From Nitriliruptorales bacterium (GTDB lineage Bacteria; Actinomycetota; Nitriliruptoria; Euzebyales; JAHELV01): 44,165 nt of DNA. Every line of letters starts with the position of its first letter. The first letter of the stretch is position 1. The notes under the pieces were generated by a model. The model searched no databases. It was not told the DNA's origin and saw only the letters and a list, made by a program, of their open reading frames with translations. Location of the stretch: positions 1-44,165 of the forward strand of contig JAHELV010000003.1 of assembly GCA_024644015.1 (NCBI GenBank), read 5' to 3'. Shown in pieces: positions 24,544 through 33,064 of the stretch. Position numbers and translations under genes: made by a program.

Positions 24544-26610
24544 TCAGCGCTGCAAGCGCTCGATGGCTAGTTGGCGCAGGCGATCGTGGATGTGCACGCC
24601 GTCCCGCTCGGCCACGCGGTGCCAACTGCCGTCCTGGCCGTCGAGCTCCCACGCGAGCTGGTCGTCGGCGAGTTCGATGTCGAGGATCTGCTGCAGTCGC
24701 GCCCGCGCGTCCTCGTCGGTGACTGGCAGCACCGCCTCGACCCTGCGGTCGAGGTTCCGGGCCATCAGGTCGGCGGAGCCCATCAGATAGTCGTAGCCGC
24801 GATCTTGGGAACCGAAGCGGAAGATGCGCGAGTGCTCGAGGAAGTCGCCGACGATCGACCGCACACGGATGTGATCGCTGAGGCCCGGCACACCCGGCCG
24901 CAGGCTGCAGACGCTGCGCACGATCAGATCGACCCGCGTGCCGGCGTGCGACGCGTCGTAGAAGGCGTCGATCAGGTCGACGTCGACCAGGTTGTTGACC
25001 TTGACGACGATGTGCCCGTCGTCGGCGTCGATCTCGCGCTGCACCAACTCGGTCAGGCGGGGCCTGAGCGAACGCGGCGCGACCAGTAGCTTGCGATAGT
25101 CGTCGTGGCGGCTGTAGCCGGTGAGCATGTTGAACAGCTGTGACAGGTCACGGCCCACCGCTGGGTCGCACGTGAGGATACCGAGATCCTCATAGATCTT
25201 GGCCGTGCTCGGGTTGTAGTTGCCGGTCCCGATGTGGGCGTACCGGCGGAGCCCGCCGTCCTCCGCGCGCACGACGAGGGCGACCTTCGAATGGGTCTTC
25301 AACCCGATCAGTCCGTAGGCGACGTGCACGCCGGCGTCCTCCAGACGGCGGGCCCGCTGGATGTTGGCCTCCTCGTCGAAGCGCGCCTTGAGCTCGACCA
25401 TGGCGACGGCCTGCTTGTCGGCCTCCGCGGCGCGGATCAGCGCCTCGACGATCGGACTCTCCTGCTCCGTGGTGCGGTAGATCGACACCTTGATCGCCAG
25501 GACGGCCGGATCCCGTGACGCGTCGACAATGAACCGTTGCACCGACGCGTCGAAGCTGTCGTACGGATGATGGACCAGGATGTCGCCTCTGGCGATCTCG
25601 GCGAAGATCGCGTCCGGCGCATCGTCGAGGCGGGCGAGGCGCGGCGGCACCAGCGGCTCCCACCGAGGGTCGCGCAGCTCCTCGGGACCCGCGCCGTACA
25701 GCTGCCACAGGTCGGACATGTCCAGCGGCGCGTCCACGGTTGTCACCGCCGACGCATCGAGGTCGAGCTCACGCAGCAGGCGCTCCGCCAGCCAGTCGGG
25801 CATCGACGGTCTCAGCTCGAGGCGCACCGCTCTGCCGAAGCGGCGTTCGAGCAGGTGGTCTGCGATCGTTTCGAGCAGATCCTCGGCTTCGTCCTCCCGG
25901 ATCGCCAGGTCGGCGTTGCGCGTGACGCGGAACTGATGCCGCTCGTGTACCACCATTCCGGGGAACAGGGTGTCGAGGTTGTTGGCGATGACGACTTCGA
26001 TCGGCAGGAACCTGGTGCCGCTGGGCAGTCGGACGAAACGGTCGAGCAGCGGCGGCACCTTCACCCTGGCCAACTGGGGTCGCGATCGGCCCGGGTCGTG
26101 GAGCACGACCACCAGGTTCAGCGACAGGCTCGAGATGTGGGGAAACGGGTGGCCCGGGTCGATCGCCAGCGGTGTGAGGACCGGAAAGACCTGGTCGTCG
26201 AAGTACTCGGCGACGTATGCGTGCTCGTCGGCGTCGAGGTCTGACCATGCGCACAGCTCGAGGCCGCCGGCCGCCAGCCCCGGGGCGATCTCGTCGTTGA
26301 ACAGCTCGGACTGGCGGTCGGCGAGCTGCTGGGCGTAGGTCCGAACGGCCGCGAGCTGCTCGGCGGGCGGGATCTGGTCGGGTGACACGGTCTCGGCGCC
26401 CGTCCTGGCCTGCTCCAGCAGGCTGCCGACCCGCTTCTGGAAGAACTCGTCGGTGTTGGTCGCGTAGATGGCGAGGAACTTGGCGCGCTCGAGCAGCGGC
26501 CGCCGCTTGTCCGCCGCGATCGCCAGGACGCGGGCGTTGAACGACATCGTCGACAACTCGCGATTCAGGTACCGCGCGCTACCGAGGCCGGCCGGTGACG
26601 TCTCGGTCAT
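24544..26610 (-). CDS. ppk1: Polyphosphate kinase 1
   Basis: The 688-aa enzyme reversibly transfers the gamma-phosphate of ATP to polyphosphate. Features seen are the N-terminal R-Y-L-N-R-E-L-S-x-x-S-F-N, the catalytic His in G-L-I-G-L-K-T-H-S-K-V-A-L-V-V-R, H-I-G-T-G-N-Y-N-P-S-T-A-K-I-Y-E-D-L-G, and the second HKD-like block G-S-A-D-L-M-A-R-N-L-D-R-R-V-E. The length is standard. AGGAGAA precedes the ATG at a good distance. It is divergent from the DUF4191 gene across only 57 bases. No exopolyphosphatase gene is adjacent. Confidence 0.95.
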   Translation of the reverse strand: MTETSPAGLGSARYLNRELSTMSFNARVLAIAADKRRPLLERAKFLAIYATNTDEFFQKRVGSLLEQARTGAETVSPDQIPPAEQLAAVRTYAQQLADRQSELFNDEIAPGLAAGGLELCAWSDLDADEHAYVAEYFDDQVFPVLTPLAIDPGHPFPHISSLSLNLVVVLHDPGRSRPQLARVKVPPLLDRFVRLPSGTRFLPIEVVIANNLDTLFPGMVVHERHQFRVTRNADLAIREDEAEDLLETIADHLLERRFGRAVRLELRPSMPDWLAERLLRELDLDASAVTTVDAPLDMSDLWQLYGAGPEELRDPRWEPLVPPRLARLDDAPDAIFAEIARGDILVHHPYDSFDASVQRFIVDASRDPAVLAIKVSIYRTTEQESPIVEALIRAAEADKQAVAMVELKARFDEEANIQRARRLEDAGVHVAYGLIGLKTHSKVALVVRAEDGGLRRYAHIGTGNYNPSTAKIYEDLGILTCDPAVGRDLSQLFNMLTGYSRHDDYRKLLVAPRSLRPRLTELVQREIDADDGHIVVKVNNLVDVDLIDAFYDASHAGTRVDLIVRSVCSLRPGVPGLSDHIRVRSIVGDFLEHSRIFRFGSQDRGYDYLMGSADLMARNLDRRVEAVLPVTDEDARARLQQILDIELADDQLAWELDGQDGSWHRVAERDGVHIHDRLRQLAIERLQR

Positions 26611-26667
26611 TGCCGTTCTCCTGCCTCAACGTGGCACAGCATGCGCACAACGACCTACCATCCTTTC

Positions 26668-27333
26668 ATGGCTTCCCGATTCCGCGACCGAGTAGGCGAA
26701 CGCTTTCGACAAATCCGGCTGACATTCAGCCAGACGCGCGCGGCGGATCCCCGCATGCTGCCCTACATGCTGCTCGCGGCCGTCGCCGGGCTGGCGGTGC
26801 CGCTGTCCGCGCTGACCTACCTCGGCGCACCGATCGCCGGCGTGGTCAGCGGATTGACCGCTGCGGCGATGAGCGCCATGCTCGTGCTCGGCGTCCGCGC
26901 CCAACGCGCCGCGATCGCGCGGATCGAGGGCCAGCCCGGCGCTGCGCTGGCGGTCGTCCAGTCGCTGCGTGGTGCGTGGAAGATCACGCCGGCCGTCGCG
27001 TTCAGCGGCAAGCAGGACCTCGTGCACCGCGTCGTCGGCCGGCCGGGTGTGATCCTGATCGGCGAGGGGCGCCGTGCCCGGGTCAACGCGCTGCTCAAGC
27101 AGGAGGCCCGCAAGACCGCCCGGATCAGCGGCGACGTTCCCGTGCACGAGATCAACGTCGGCACGGCGTCCGGTCAGGTCGAGCTGTCGGGTCTGCGAAA
27201 TCAGCTGATGAAGCTCCCACGGGCGATCAAGACCAAGCAGATCGGACCGCTGGACCGCAAGCTGCACGCGTTGGGCGGCGCCGAGCTGCCAATCCCCAAG
27301 GGCCCGATGCCCCACGTCAAACGGCCGCGCTGA
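26668..27333 (+). CDS. DUF4191 family membrane protein
   Basis: The 221-aa protein matches the actinobacterial DUF4191 family (Rv2219-like). It has a basic N-terminus, two adjacent membrane helices (about residues 35-80) and a cytoplasmic domain with G-A-W-K-I-T-P-A-V-A-F, D-L-V-H-R-V-V-G-R-P-G-V-I-L-I-G-E-G and K-L-P-R-A-I-K. Function is unknown. Start: ATG 26668 fits the family N-terminus; an in-frame ATG at 26641 would add nine residues. No ribosome binding site precedes either, but TACCAT at 26656-26661 ends 6 bases before ATG 26668, the geometry of a leaderless transcript. Confidence 0.85.
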   Translation: MASRFRDRVGERFRQIRLTFSQTRAADPRMLPYMLLAAVAGLAVPLSALTYLGAPIAGVVSGLTAAAMSAMLVLGVRAQRAAIARIEGQPGAALAVVQSLRGAWKITPAVAFSGKQDLVHRVVGRPGVILIGEGRRARVNALLKQEARKTARISGDVPVHEINVGTASGQVELSGLRNQLMKLPRAIKTKQIGPLDRKLHALGGAELPIPKGPMPHVKRPR

Positions 27334-27340
27334 GCTGCGA

Positions 27341-27359
27341 CACGTGACCGGTACACGTG
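27341..27359. terminator. Small hairpin between convergent DUF4191 gene and tRNA-Leu
   Basis: Two CACGTG hexamers (27341-27346 and 27354-27359) around a 7-base loop lie between genes that face each other. It may act as a bidirectional terminator, but without a U-tract this is weak. Confidence 0.3.
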
Positions 27360-27398
27360 CCACGCGTCGAACCCAGTTGCTCGTGCTGCGACACCGGT

Positions 27399-27486
<88 letters not shown>

Positions 27487-27514
27487 CTGGGACGATCAAC
27501 GCCGCAGCGCGCGG

Positions 27515-27524
27515 AGTGTAGCAT
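27515..27524. promoter_or_regulatory. Back-to-back -10 elements for tRNA-Leu (minus) and fhaA operon (plus)
   Basis: On the minus strand TACACT (27520-27515) sits about 29 bases before the tRNA-Leu 5' end, a good actinobacterial -10. On the plus strand TAGCAT (27519-27524) overlaps it and lies 90 bases before fhaA. No convincing -35 was found for either. Confidence 0.35.
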
Positions 27525-27615
27525 CGCGGAAAGCATGCTGCGGCGCGCGTGGCCAGCCCATCATGAGAAGGCACGAGGTTCGCGTCCGCCCTACCTCAAG
27601 GAACCGAGCGAACGG

Positions 27616-28341
27616 ATGAGTGTTCTGCGAGATTTTGAACGACGTCTCGAAGGCGCCGTCGAAGGGTTCTTCGCTCGGGCGTTTCGCTCAGGGCTTCAGC
27701 CGGTCGAGTTGGCCAAAGCGGTCCAGCGCTATGCGGGCAACTACCAGAACGTCGGCGTCGATGGCGTGTTCGTGCCGAACGTCTATCGCTTCGAGCTGAA
27801 CCCGGCTGACCATCAGCGCTTTCGCGAGTTCGGCGAATCGCTCGCGAACGAGTTGAGCGATGTGCTGGTCCGCACCGCCGCCGAACGTGGCTGGCAGCTC
27901 CGCGGTCCGGCGAGGATCGAGCTGGCCATCGACGACGACGTGCCGGTGGGCACCTACGAGCTGCGCGGCAAGGTCGAGGCGGCGCCCGGTTACGTCTCCG
28001 GAGGCGGCGCGAAACCCGCAGGCGGCGCCAAGCCCGCCACCAGTCAGGCGAGCGCAGCGCGCGCATCGCTCGAGCTGCTTGACCAGGCCGGCCAGCTCAT
28101 CCCGTTGCCCAACCAGGCCGTGATCGGGCGGATGCCCGGCTGCGACGTCCAACTCGACGACCCCTCGGTGTCGCGACGGCACGCACGGATCAGCGAAGGC
28201 TCCAACGGTTGGCTGATCGAAGACCTCGGCTCGACCAATGGGATCATGGTCAACGGCGCGAGCGTGGACCGCGAGTACCTTGGCGGTGGTGAGGACATCG
28301 AACTCGGCAACGTCAGGTTGCGCTTCGTCGCGGGTGCCTGA
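27616..28341 (+). CDS. fhaA: FhaA: DUF3662 and FHA domain phosphothreonine-binding protein
   Basis: The 241-aa protein has an N-terminal DUF3662 domain (residues 1-120: R-D-F-E-R-R-L-E-G-A-V-E-G-x-F, P-V-E-L-A-K-A-V-Q-R, V-P-N-x-Y-x-F-x-L), a Gly/Ala/Lys-rich linker and a C-terminal FHA domain with I-G-R-x-x-G-C-D-V, S-V-S-R-R-H-A-R-I and S-T-N-G. In mycobacteria FhaA is a PknB substrate that binds phosphorylated MviN/MurJ and controls peptidoglycan precursor flow. The linker is shorter than in mycobacteria. It heads the plus-strand division operon and is 6 bases from fhaB. Confidence 0.92.
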   Translation: MSVLRDFERRLEGAVEGFFARAFRSGLQPVELAKAVQRYAGNYQNVGVDGVFVPNVYRFELNPADHQRFREFGESLANELSDVLVRTAAERGWQLRGPARIELAIDDDVPVGTYELRGKVEAAPGYVSGGGAKPAGGAKPATSQASAARASLELLDQAGQLIPLPNQAVIGRMPGCDVQLDDPSVSRRHARISEGSNGWLIEDLGSTNGIMVNGASVDREYLGGGEDIELGNVRLRFVAGA

Positions 28342-28347
28342 GCCTCG

Positions 28348-28818
28348 ATGCCACCCATCATCTTGTGGCTGCTGCAGGCCTTCTTCCTGTTGTTGCTGTA
28401 CATCTTCGTGTGGCGTGCGGTCCGCGCGGTGGTCCGGGACCTGCGCGCCGTCCCGGCGCCGCCCCGACCGGCACGAACACGGCGGCCCAGCGCAGAGCCG
28501 TCGCCGCAGCCCGCGTCGAGCCGTGCGACGCCACGCCAGCTCGTCGTGCACATCCCTGATGGCCGCCCGCGGGTGATCGAGCTCGGCAACCAGGCCGTGC
28601 TCTTCGGCCGATCCCCATCGAGTACAGTGCGACTGGACGATCCGTACGTCAGCGACGACCACGCGCGCATCTTCCAGGCGAACGGCGGTTGGATGGTTGC
28701 GGATCTCAAGTCGACCAACGGGACGTTCCTCAATCGGGTCAAGGTGACCGCACCCACACAGATTGCGGCAGGCGACCAGCTCGGGATCGGAAAGACGATC
28801 GTCGAGGTCAGGAAGTGA
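28348..28818 (+). CDS. fhaB: FhaB/FipA: membrane-anchored FHA domain protein
   Basis: The 156-aa protein has an N-terminal membrane helix (about residues 4-24), a Pro/Arg-rich linker and an FHA domain with F-G-R-S-P-S-S-T-V-R-L, Y-V-S-D-D-H-A-R-I and S-T-N-G-T-F-L-N. In mycobacteria the homologue FipA joins FtsZ and FtsQ under stress. One FHA position differs: the usual S-R-x-H is S-D-D-H, but the His and STNG remain. The last bases overlap the pstP start (GTGA). Confidence 0.92.
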   Translation: MPPIILWLLQAFFLLLLYIFVWRAVRAVVRDLRAVPAPPRPARTRRPSAEPSPQPASSRATPRQLVVHIPDGRPRVIELGNQAVLFGRSPSSTVRLDDPYVSDDHARIFQANGGWMVADLKSTNGTFLNRVKVTAPTQIAAGDQLGIGKTIVEVRK

Positions 28819-30191
28819 CCCTTCGCGGGCATACGTTGACCGTGCGAGCGTTCGGTGCGACGCACACGGGCCGGGTGCGCGCGGGCAATGAAGACAGCTT
28901 CCTCATCGGTGACGCGATCTTCGCGGTCGCCGACGGGATGGGTGGTCATCAGGCTGGCGAGATCGCATCGGACGCCGCGCTCGAACCGTTGCGCGAGCTG
29001 GACCCGCTCGACGTGACGGACCCGTCGGACGTCGGAGAAGTGCTGGCCACGTCGGTACGGAGCGCCAACGCGGTCGTCGTCGAGCGCGCCGCGAACGACC
29101 CGGACCTGGAAGGCATGGGGACCACGCTGACCGCCGTGGCGGTCCGCGAGGGCCAGTTGTACGTGGCCCACGTCGGCGACAGCCGCGCGTACCTGCTGCG
29201 CGACACGGAGCGCATGAGCCAGCTGACGACCGACCACACGCTGGTCGAACGGCTGGTGCAGGAAGGGCGCCTGTCACGGGACGAGGCATCGACCCACCCA
29301 CAACGCAATGTCATCACGCGGGCGATCGGCCACGAGGCGACCGTCGAGATCGAGATCCTGCCGCCGATCACGCTGAAGGACGGCGACCAGATCCTGCTGT
29401 GCTCGGACGGCTTGTCGGGACCGGTCACCGATGAGGCCATCGCGACCACGCTGTCAGAGACAGTGGACGGTGACGCCGCGGTCGCCGCGCTGCTGGCCAA
29501 GGCGAACGCCGCGGGCGGACCGGACAACATCACCGCGGTGCTGGTCCGCGTCGGTGAACGTTGGGCGTCACAAGCCCCGGCGTCCGATGAGGCCGACACC
29601 AAGACCACGCAGCAGATCACGGCCCAACCCAACGGCGAAGCCGCCGCCACGACGGAGGACAGCGAGGAAGAGGGCGGGGAGCAGACGACCGACGGCGCAC
29701 CCGTTCAGATCAGCATCGACACCAGCCCACCGACGACAGACGAGCCGTGGGCGGAGAAGATGGGCCGGGTCGGCGCACCGAAGGGCGCCGAACCGACGAC
29801 CGAACGGCGTGGTCGCCGGTTCACCGCAGGAAAGATCGTCGCCGCCGTGCTGGCACTCACCATCATCGCCGGCCTCCTGGTCGGCGGCGGCTTGCTGCTG
29901 CTGTCACGTTCGTACTTCGTTGGCGAGCACCGGGGCATGATCGCCGTCTTCCGCGGGGTGCCCCAGCCGATCCTCGGTGTCTCGGCCGCGCGGGTACTGC
30001 CGCAGGAGATCACGACCACGCCGGTATCTGACTTCCCCGACTTCCGCCAGCAGGCGATCAGCGACGGGCTCCCGGCACAGAGCCTGGACGACGCGCGGCG
30101 CATCGTCGAAGACCTCCAGACCCAGTGGCGCGAGAGCCGGTCGTCTCCAGACGTCGGTGAGCCGCTGGTCGAACCAACGCCGGGACCGTGA
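28815..30191 (+). CDS. pstP: PstP: membrane-bound PP2C-type Ser/Thr phosphatase
   Basis: The 458-aa phosphatase reverses PknB-type phosphorylation. PP2C motifs seen are G-R-V-R-A-G-N-E-D-S-F, V-A-D-G-M-G-G-H, G-M-G-T-T-L-T-A, H-V-G-D-S-R-A-Y-L, L-C-S-D-G-L-S and G-G-P-D-N-I-T-A-V-L-V, covering residues 1-250 and including the metal-binding Asp residues. A charged linker rich in Glu and Thr leads to a membrane helix at about 338-362 and an outer domain of about 95 residues. It starts with a GTG overlapping fhaB by 4 bases and ends overlapping the rodA/ftsW start (GTGA). Confidence 0.94.
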   Translation: MTLRGHTLTVRAFGATHTGRVRAGNEDSFLIGDAIFAVADGMGGHQAGEIASDAALEPLRELDPLDVTDPSDVGEVLATSVRSANAVVVERAANDPDLEGMGTTLTAVAVREGQLYVAHVGDSRAYLLRDTERMSQLTTDHTLVERLVQEGRLSRDEASTHPQRNVITRAIGHEATVEIEILPPITLKDGDQILLCSDGLSGPVTDEAIATTLSETVDGDAAVAALLAKANAAGGPDNITAVLVRVGERWASQAPASDEADTKTTQQITAQPNGEAAATTEDSEEEGGEQTTDGAPVQISIDTSPPTTDEPWAEKMGRVGAPKGAEPTTERRGRRFTAGKIVAAVLALTIIAGLLVGGGLLLLSRSYFVGEHRGMIAVFRGVPQPILGVSAARVLPQEITTTPVSDFPDFRQQAISDGLPAQSLDDARRIVEDLQTQWRESRSSPDVGEPLVEPTPGP

Positions 30192-31546
30192 GCACGTCCG
30201 ACGCCAAGCTCGAAGCCCGGCGCCGGGCCAACACCGAGCTCGGGCTGCTGGTGCTGGCGCTGGTCATCTGTCTGGCGGCCTACGCGCTGGTCGGCCTCGC
30301 CCGCGAGCCGCAGTTGCCCGCGGGACTGGCGGGGTACGGTGGCATCCTTGCGGCCGTGGGCGTCGGAGCGCACCTGCTGCTGCGTCGCGTGACGCCCGGC
30401 GCGGACCCGTTGCTGTTCCCGCTCGCCTTCGTGCTCAACGGGCTGGGCCTGGTCATGATCCGCCGGATCGACTATGCACTGGCGGCGACCGATGCTTCAG
30501 AGCTCGCGCCGTCGCAGACCGTCTGGACCGTTGTCGGCGTGGGACTGCTGATCGTGACGCTGGTCGTCATCCGCGACTACGAGCTGCTCGACCGCTACCG
30601 CTACAGCATCGGCATCGCCGCGATCGTCCTGCTGCTGATGCCGTTGCTGCCGTTCATCGGCGCCAACATCAACGGTGCTGACCTGTGGATCCGCTTCGCC
30701 GGGTTCTCGATCCAGCCTGGTGAGTTCGCGAAGATCGGCCTGGCCATCTTCTTCGCCAGCTACCTCGCTGAGAACCGCCAGCTGCTGACGGTCGCAACGA
30801 ACCGGGTCGGACCGCTGATGGTCCCTCCGGCCCGGGCATTCGGGCCGGTGCTGGCGGTGTGGGGCCTCAGCCTCGGCGTGCTGGTCTTCGAGCGCGACCT
30901 CGGGCTGTCGCTGCTGCTGTTCGGCCTGTTCATCAGCATGCTGTACGTCGCGACGTCCCGCGCTGCCTACATCATCGGCGGGCTTGCGCTGTTCGCGGCC
31001 GGCGGCTACGCCGCGTACCTGCTGTTCGGGCACGTCCAGGACCGCATCGGGATCTGGCTCCACCTGTGGGACAGCGAGGCCTTCGGCGCCGGGCAGCTGC
31101 AGCAGTCGCTGTTCGCTCTCGGGACAGGCGGTGTCGCGGGCGTCGGGCTCGGGCAGGGCCACCCCGATTTCATCCCGATCGTGTCGACCGACTTCATCTT
31201 CAGTGCGTTCGGCGAAGAGGCCGGGCTGCTGGGCACCACAGCTCTGTTGCTGTGCTACCTGCTGTTCATCGGTCGCGGCTTTCGGATCGCGTTGCGTTGT
31301 CGGCACGAGTTCGGACAGCTGCTCGCACAGGGCCTGGTCACCCTCTACGCCCTGCAGGTGTTCATCATCGTCGGCGGCGTGACACGCCTGATCCCACTGA
31401 CCGGGCTGACGCTGCCGTTCGTGTCGTACGGCGGATCCTCGCTGCTGGCCAACTACGTGTTGGTGGCGCTGCTCATCCGCGTGTCGACGGACGAGGTGGG
31501 GGCGCGGCCCGCACCGCTGGGACACCGGGCCGGGGCGGGCGCGTGA
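30188..31546 (+). CDS. RodA/FtsW-family SEDS peptidoglycan polymerase
   Basis: The 452-aa membrane glycosyltransferase polymerises lipid II, working with a class B PBP, here encoded next. It has about ten helices and SEDS motifs: S-I-Q-P-G-E-F-A-K-I, F-E-R-D-L-G-x-S-L-L, G-x-G-Q-G-H-P-D-F-I-P, S-T-D-F-I-F-S-A-F-G-E-E-x-G-L-L-G, and L-T-L-P-F-V-S-Y-G-G-S-S-L-L-A-N-Y. The genetic place between pstP and pbpA matches mycobacterial rodA, so an elongation role is favoured over division. GTG start overlaps pstP by 4 bases; the stop overlaps the pbpA GTG. Confidence 0.94.
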   Translation: MSTSDAKLEARRRANTELGLLVLALVICLAAYALVGLAREPQLPAGLAGYGGILAAVGVGAHLLLRRVTPGADPLLFPLAFVLNGLGLVMIRRIDYALAATDASELAPSQTVWTVVGVGLLIVTLVVIRDYELLDRYRYSIGIAAIVLLLMPLLPFIGANINGADLWIRFAGFSIQPGEFAKIGLAIFFASYLAENRQLLTVATNRVGPLMVPPARAFGPVLAVWGLSLGVLVFERDLGLSLLLFGLFISMLYVATSRAAYIIGGLALFAAGGYAAYLLFGHVQDRIGIWLHLWDSEAFGAGQLQQSLFALGTGGVAGVGLGQGHPDFIPIVSTDFIFSAFGEEAGLLGTTALLLCYLLFIGRGFRIALRCRHEFGQLLAQGLVTLYALQVFIIVGGVTRLIPLTGLTLPFVSYGGSSLLANYVLVALLIRVSTDEVGARPAPLGHRAGAGA

Positions 31547-33030
31547 GCGGGAGCATCCGGCGGGTGGCGCTCACGATCGTGCTGTTGTTCGGCGCGCTGT
31601 TCATCAATTTGAACTACCTACAGGTCGTTCGCGCCGACGACCTGGCGTCTGACAGCGCGAATGCGAGACGGCTGGTCGCCGAGTACGACTCGGAGCGTGG
31701 CAGGATCCTGTCGGGACGCGGACCCGACACGAGACCGGTCGCCGAGTCGGTCGAGACCAGAGATGAGCTGAAGTTCCTGCGCCAGTACGACAGTGGTCCG
31801 CTGTACGCCCACGTCACCGGTTTCTCGTCGCCGATCTTCGGACGGTCGGAGATCGAGCGGGCGTTCGACGACGAACTGACGGGCAATGCGCCCGAGGCGT
31901 TCGCCAGGAACCTCGCCGACCTCCTGGCCGGCCGCGAACGTGCCGGCGACGCCGTGCACACGACCGTGCGCGACGAGGTCCAGCAGGCGGCGCGAGACGC
32001 CCTCGGCGAACTCGAGGGTGCGGTGGTCGCGCTGGCGCCCGCCACCGGCGAGATCCTCGCGCTGTGGTCATCGCCGACCTACGACCCCAACGACCTGGCC
32101 AGCCACGATCCCAAGGAGGTCCGCGAATCGTGGCGGCGCCTCAACGACGACGCCAGCAAACCGCTGCTGAACCGGGCGCTCAGGGAGTCGTATCCGCCCG
32201 GATCGACGTTCAAGCTGGTCACCGCGGCGGCGGCGTTGGAGAGCGGCGTCAGCCCCGACCAGACGTTCCCGGACCCCCAGCGGCTCGACCTGCCGCAGAC
32301 CTCCGCGACGATCGGCAACTTCGGCGGTTCGCTGTGCAACGGCGGTCAGCCGCTCAGCCTGACGCAGGCCCTGACCGTGAGCTGCAACACGACCTTCGCG
32401 CAACTCGGCCTCGATCTGGGCGCGGAGACCCTCGCCGAGCAGGCCACGCGCTTCGGCTTCAACACGGACTGGGACTTCCAACTGCCGGCGACGGCCGTCA
32501 GCCAGGTGCCGTCCGATGCGGACCCGCCGGCGACGGCGCAGAGCGCGATCGGCCAGCGTGACGTGCGGGCGACACCGCTGCAGATGGCGGTCGTCACGGC
32601 GGCCATCGCCAACGACGGCGTGATGATGACGCCCTACATCGTGGATCGCGTCGAGGACACGTCGGGTCGCGTGATCCGGGAGTTCACCCCCGAGGAGCTG
32701 CGCCTGCCGGGGCAGCCGAACGCCCAGGCGATCAGTCGCGGTTCGGCCGACGCGTTGCAGGCGATGATGGAGAACGTCGTGAACGCGGGCAGCGGCAGCA
32801 ACGCGGCGATCACCGGCGTACAGGTCGCGGGAAAGACCGGAACCGCGCAGACTGGTGAAGGTCGCCCGCCCACCGTGTGGTTCGTAGGCTTCGCACCGGC
32901 CGACAATCCGGCCGTCGCGGTCGCCGTCGTCGTTCCCGATGTGGGCGGTGCAGGAAGCGAAGCGACAGGTGGTGCGGTCGCTGGCCCGATCGCACGCGCG
33001 GTCATCGAGGCGGCGCTCGGCACCCAGTGA
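31543..33030 (+). CDS. pbpA: PbpA: class B penicillin-binding transpeptidase
   Basis: The 495-aa protein has an N-terminal membrane helix (about residues 8-26), a dimerisation region and a transpeptidase domain with the three serine-penicillin-recognising motifs: S-T-F-K (Ser221), S-C-N (280-282) and K-T-G-T-A-Q (Lys431). It crosslinks peptidoglycan made by the partner SEDS protein. The GTG at 31543 overlaps that gene's stop by 4 bases. No PASTA domains are present, unlike PonA2 or PBP2x types. It is followed by pknB 34 bases on. Confidence 0.94.
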   Translation: MSGSIRRVALTIVLLFGALFINLNYLQVVRADDLASDSANARRLVAEYDSERGRILSGRGPDTRPVAESVETRDELKFLRQYDSGPLYAHVTGFSSPIFGRSEIERAFDDELTGNAPEAFARNLADLLAGRERAGDAVHTTVRDEVQQAARDALGELEGAVVALAPATGEILALWSSPTYDPNDLASHDPKEVRESWRRLNDDASKPLLNRALRESYPPGSTFKLVTAAAALESGVSPDQTFPDPQRLDLPQTSATIGNFGGSLCNGGQPLSLTQALTVSCNTTFAQLGLDLGAETLAEQATRFGFNTDWDFQLPATAVSQVPSDADPPATAQSAIGQRDVRATPLQMAVVTAAIANDGVMMTPYIVDRVEDTSGRVIREFTPEELRLPGQPNAQAISRGSADALQAMMENVVNAGSGSNAAITGVQVAGKTGTAQTGEGRPPTVWFVGFAPADNPAVAVAVVVPDVGGAGSEATGGAVAGPIARAVIEAALGTQ

Positions 33031-33064
33031 TCCCGCCGTCGCCACGGCAGTGAGCGAGGAACCA

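Noticed and set aside
27535-27615. An upstream start for fhaA at 27535
   Set aside because: It would add 27 residues with no family match; the DUF3662 domain starts right at the ATG at 27616.
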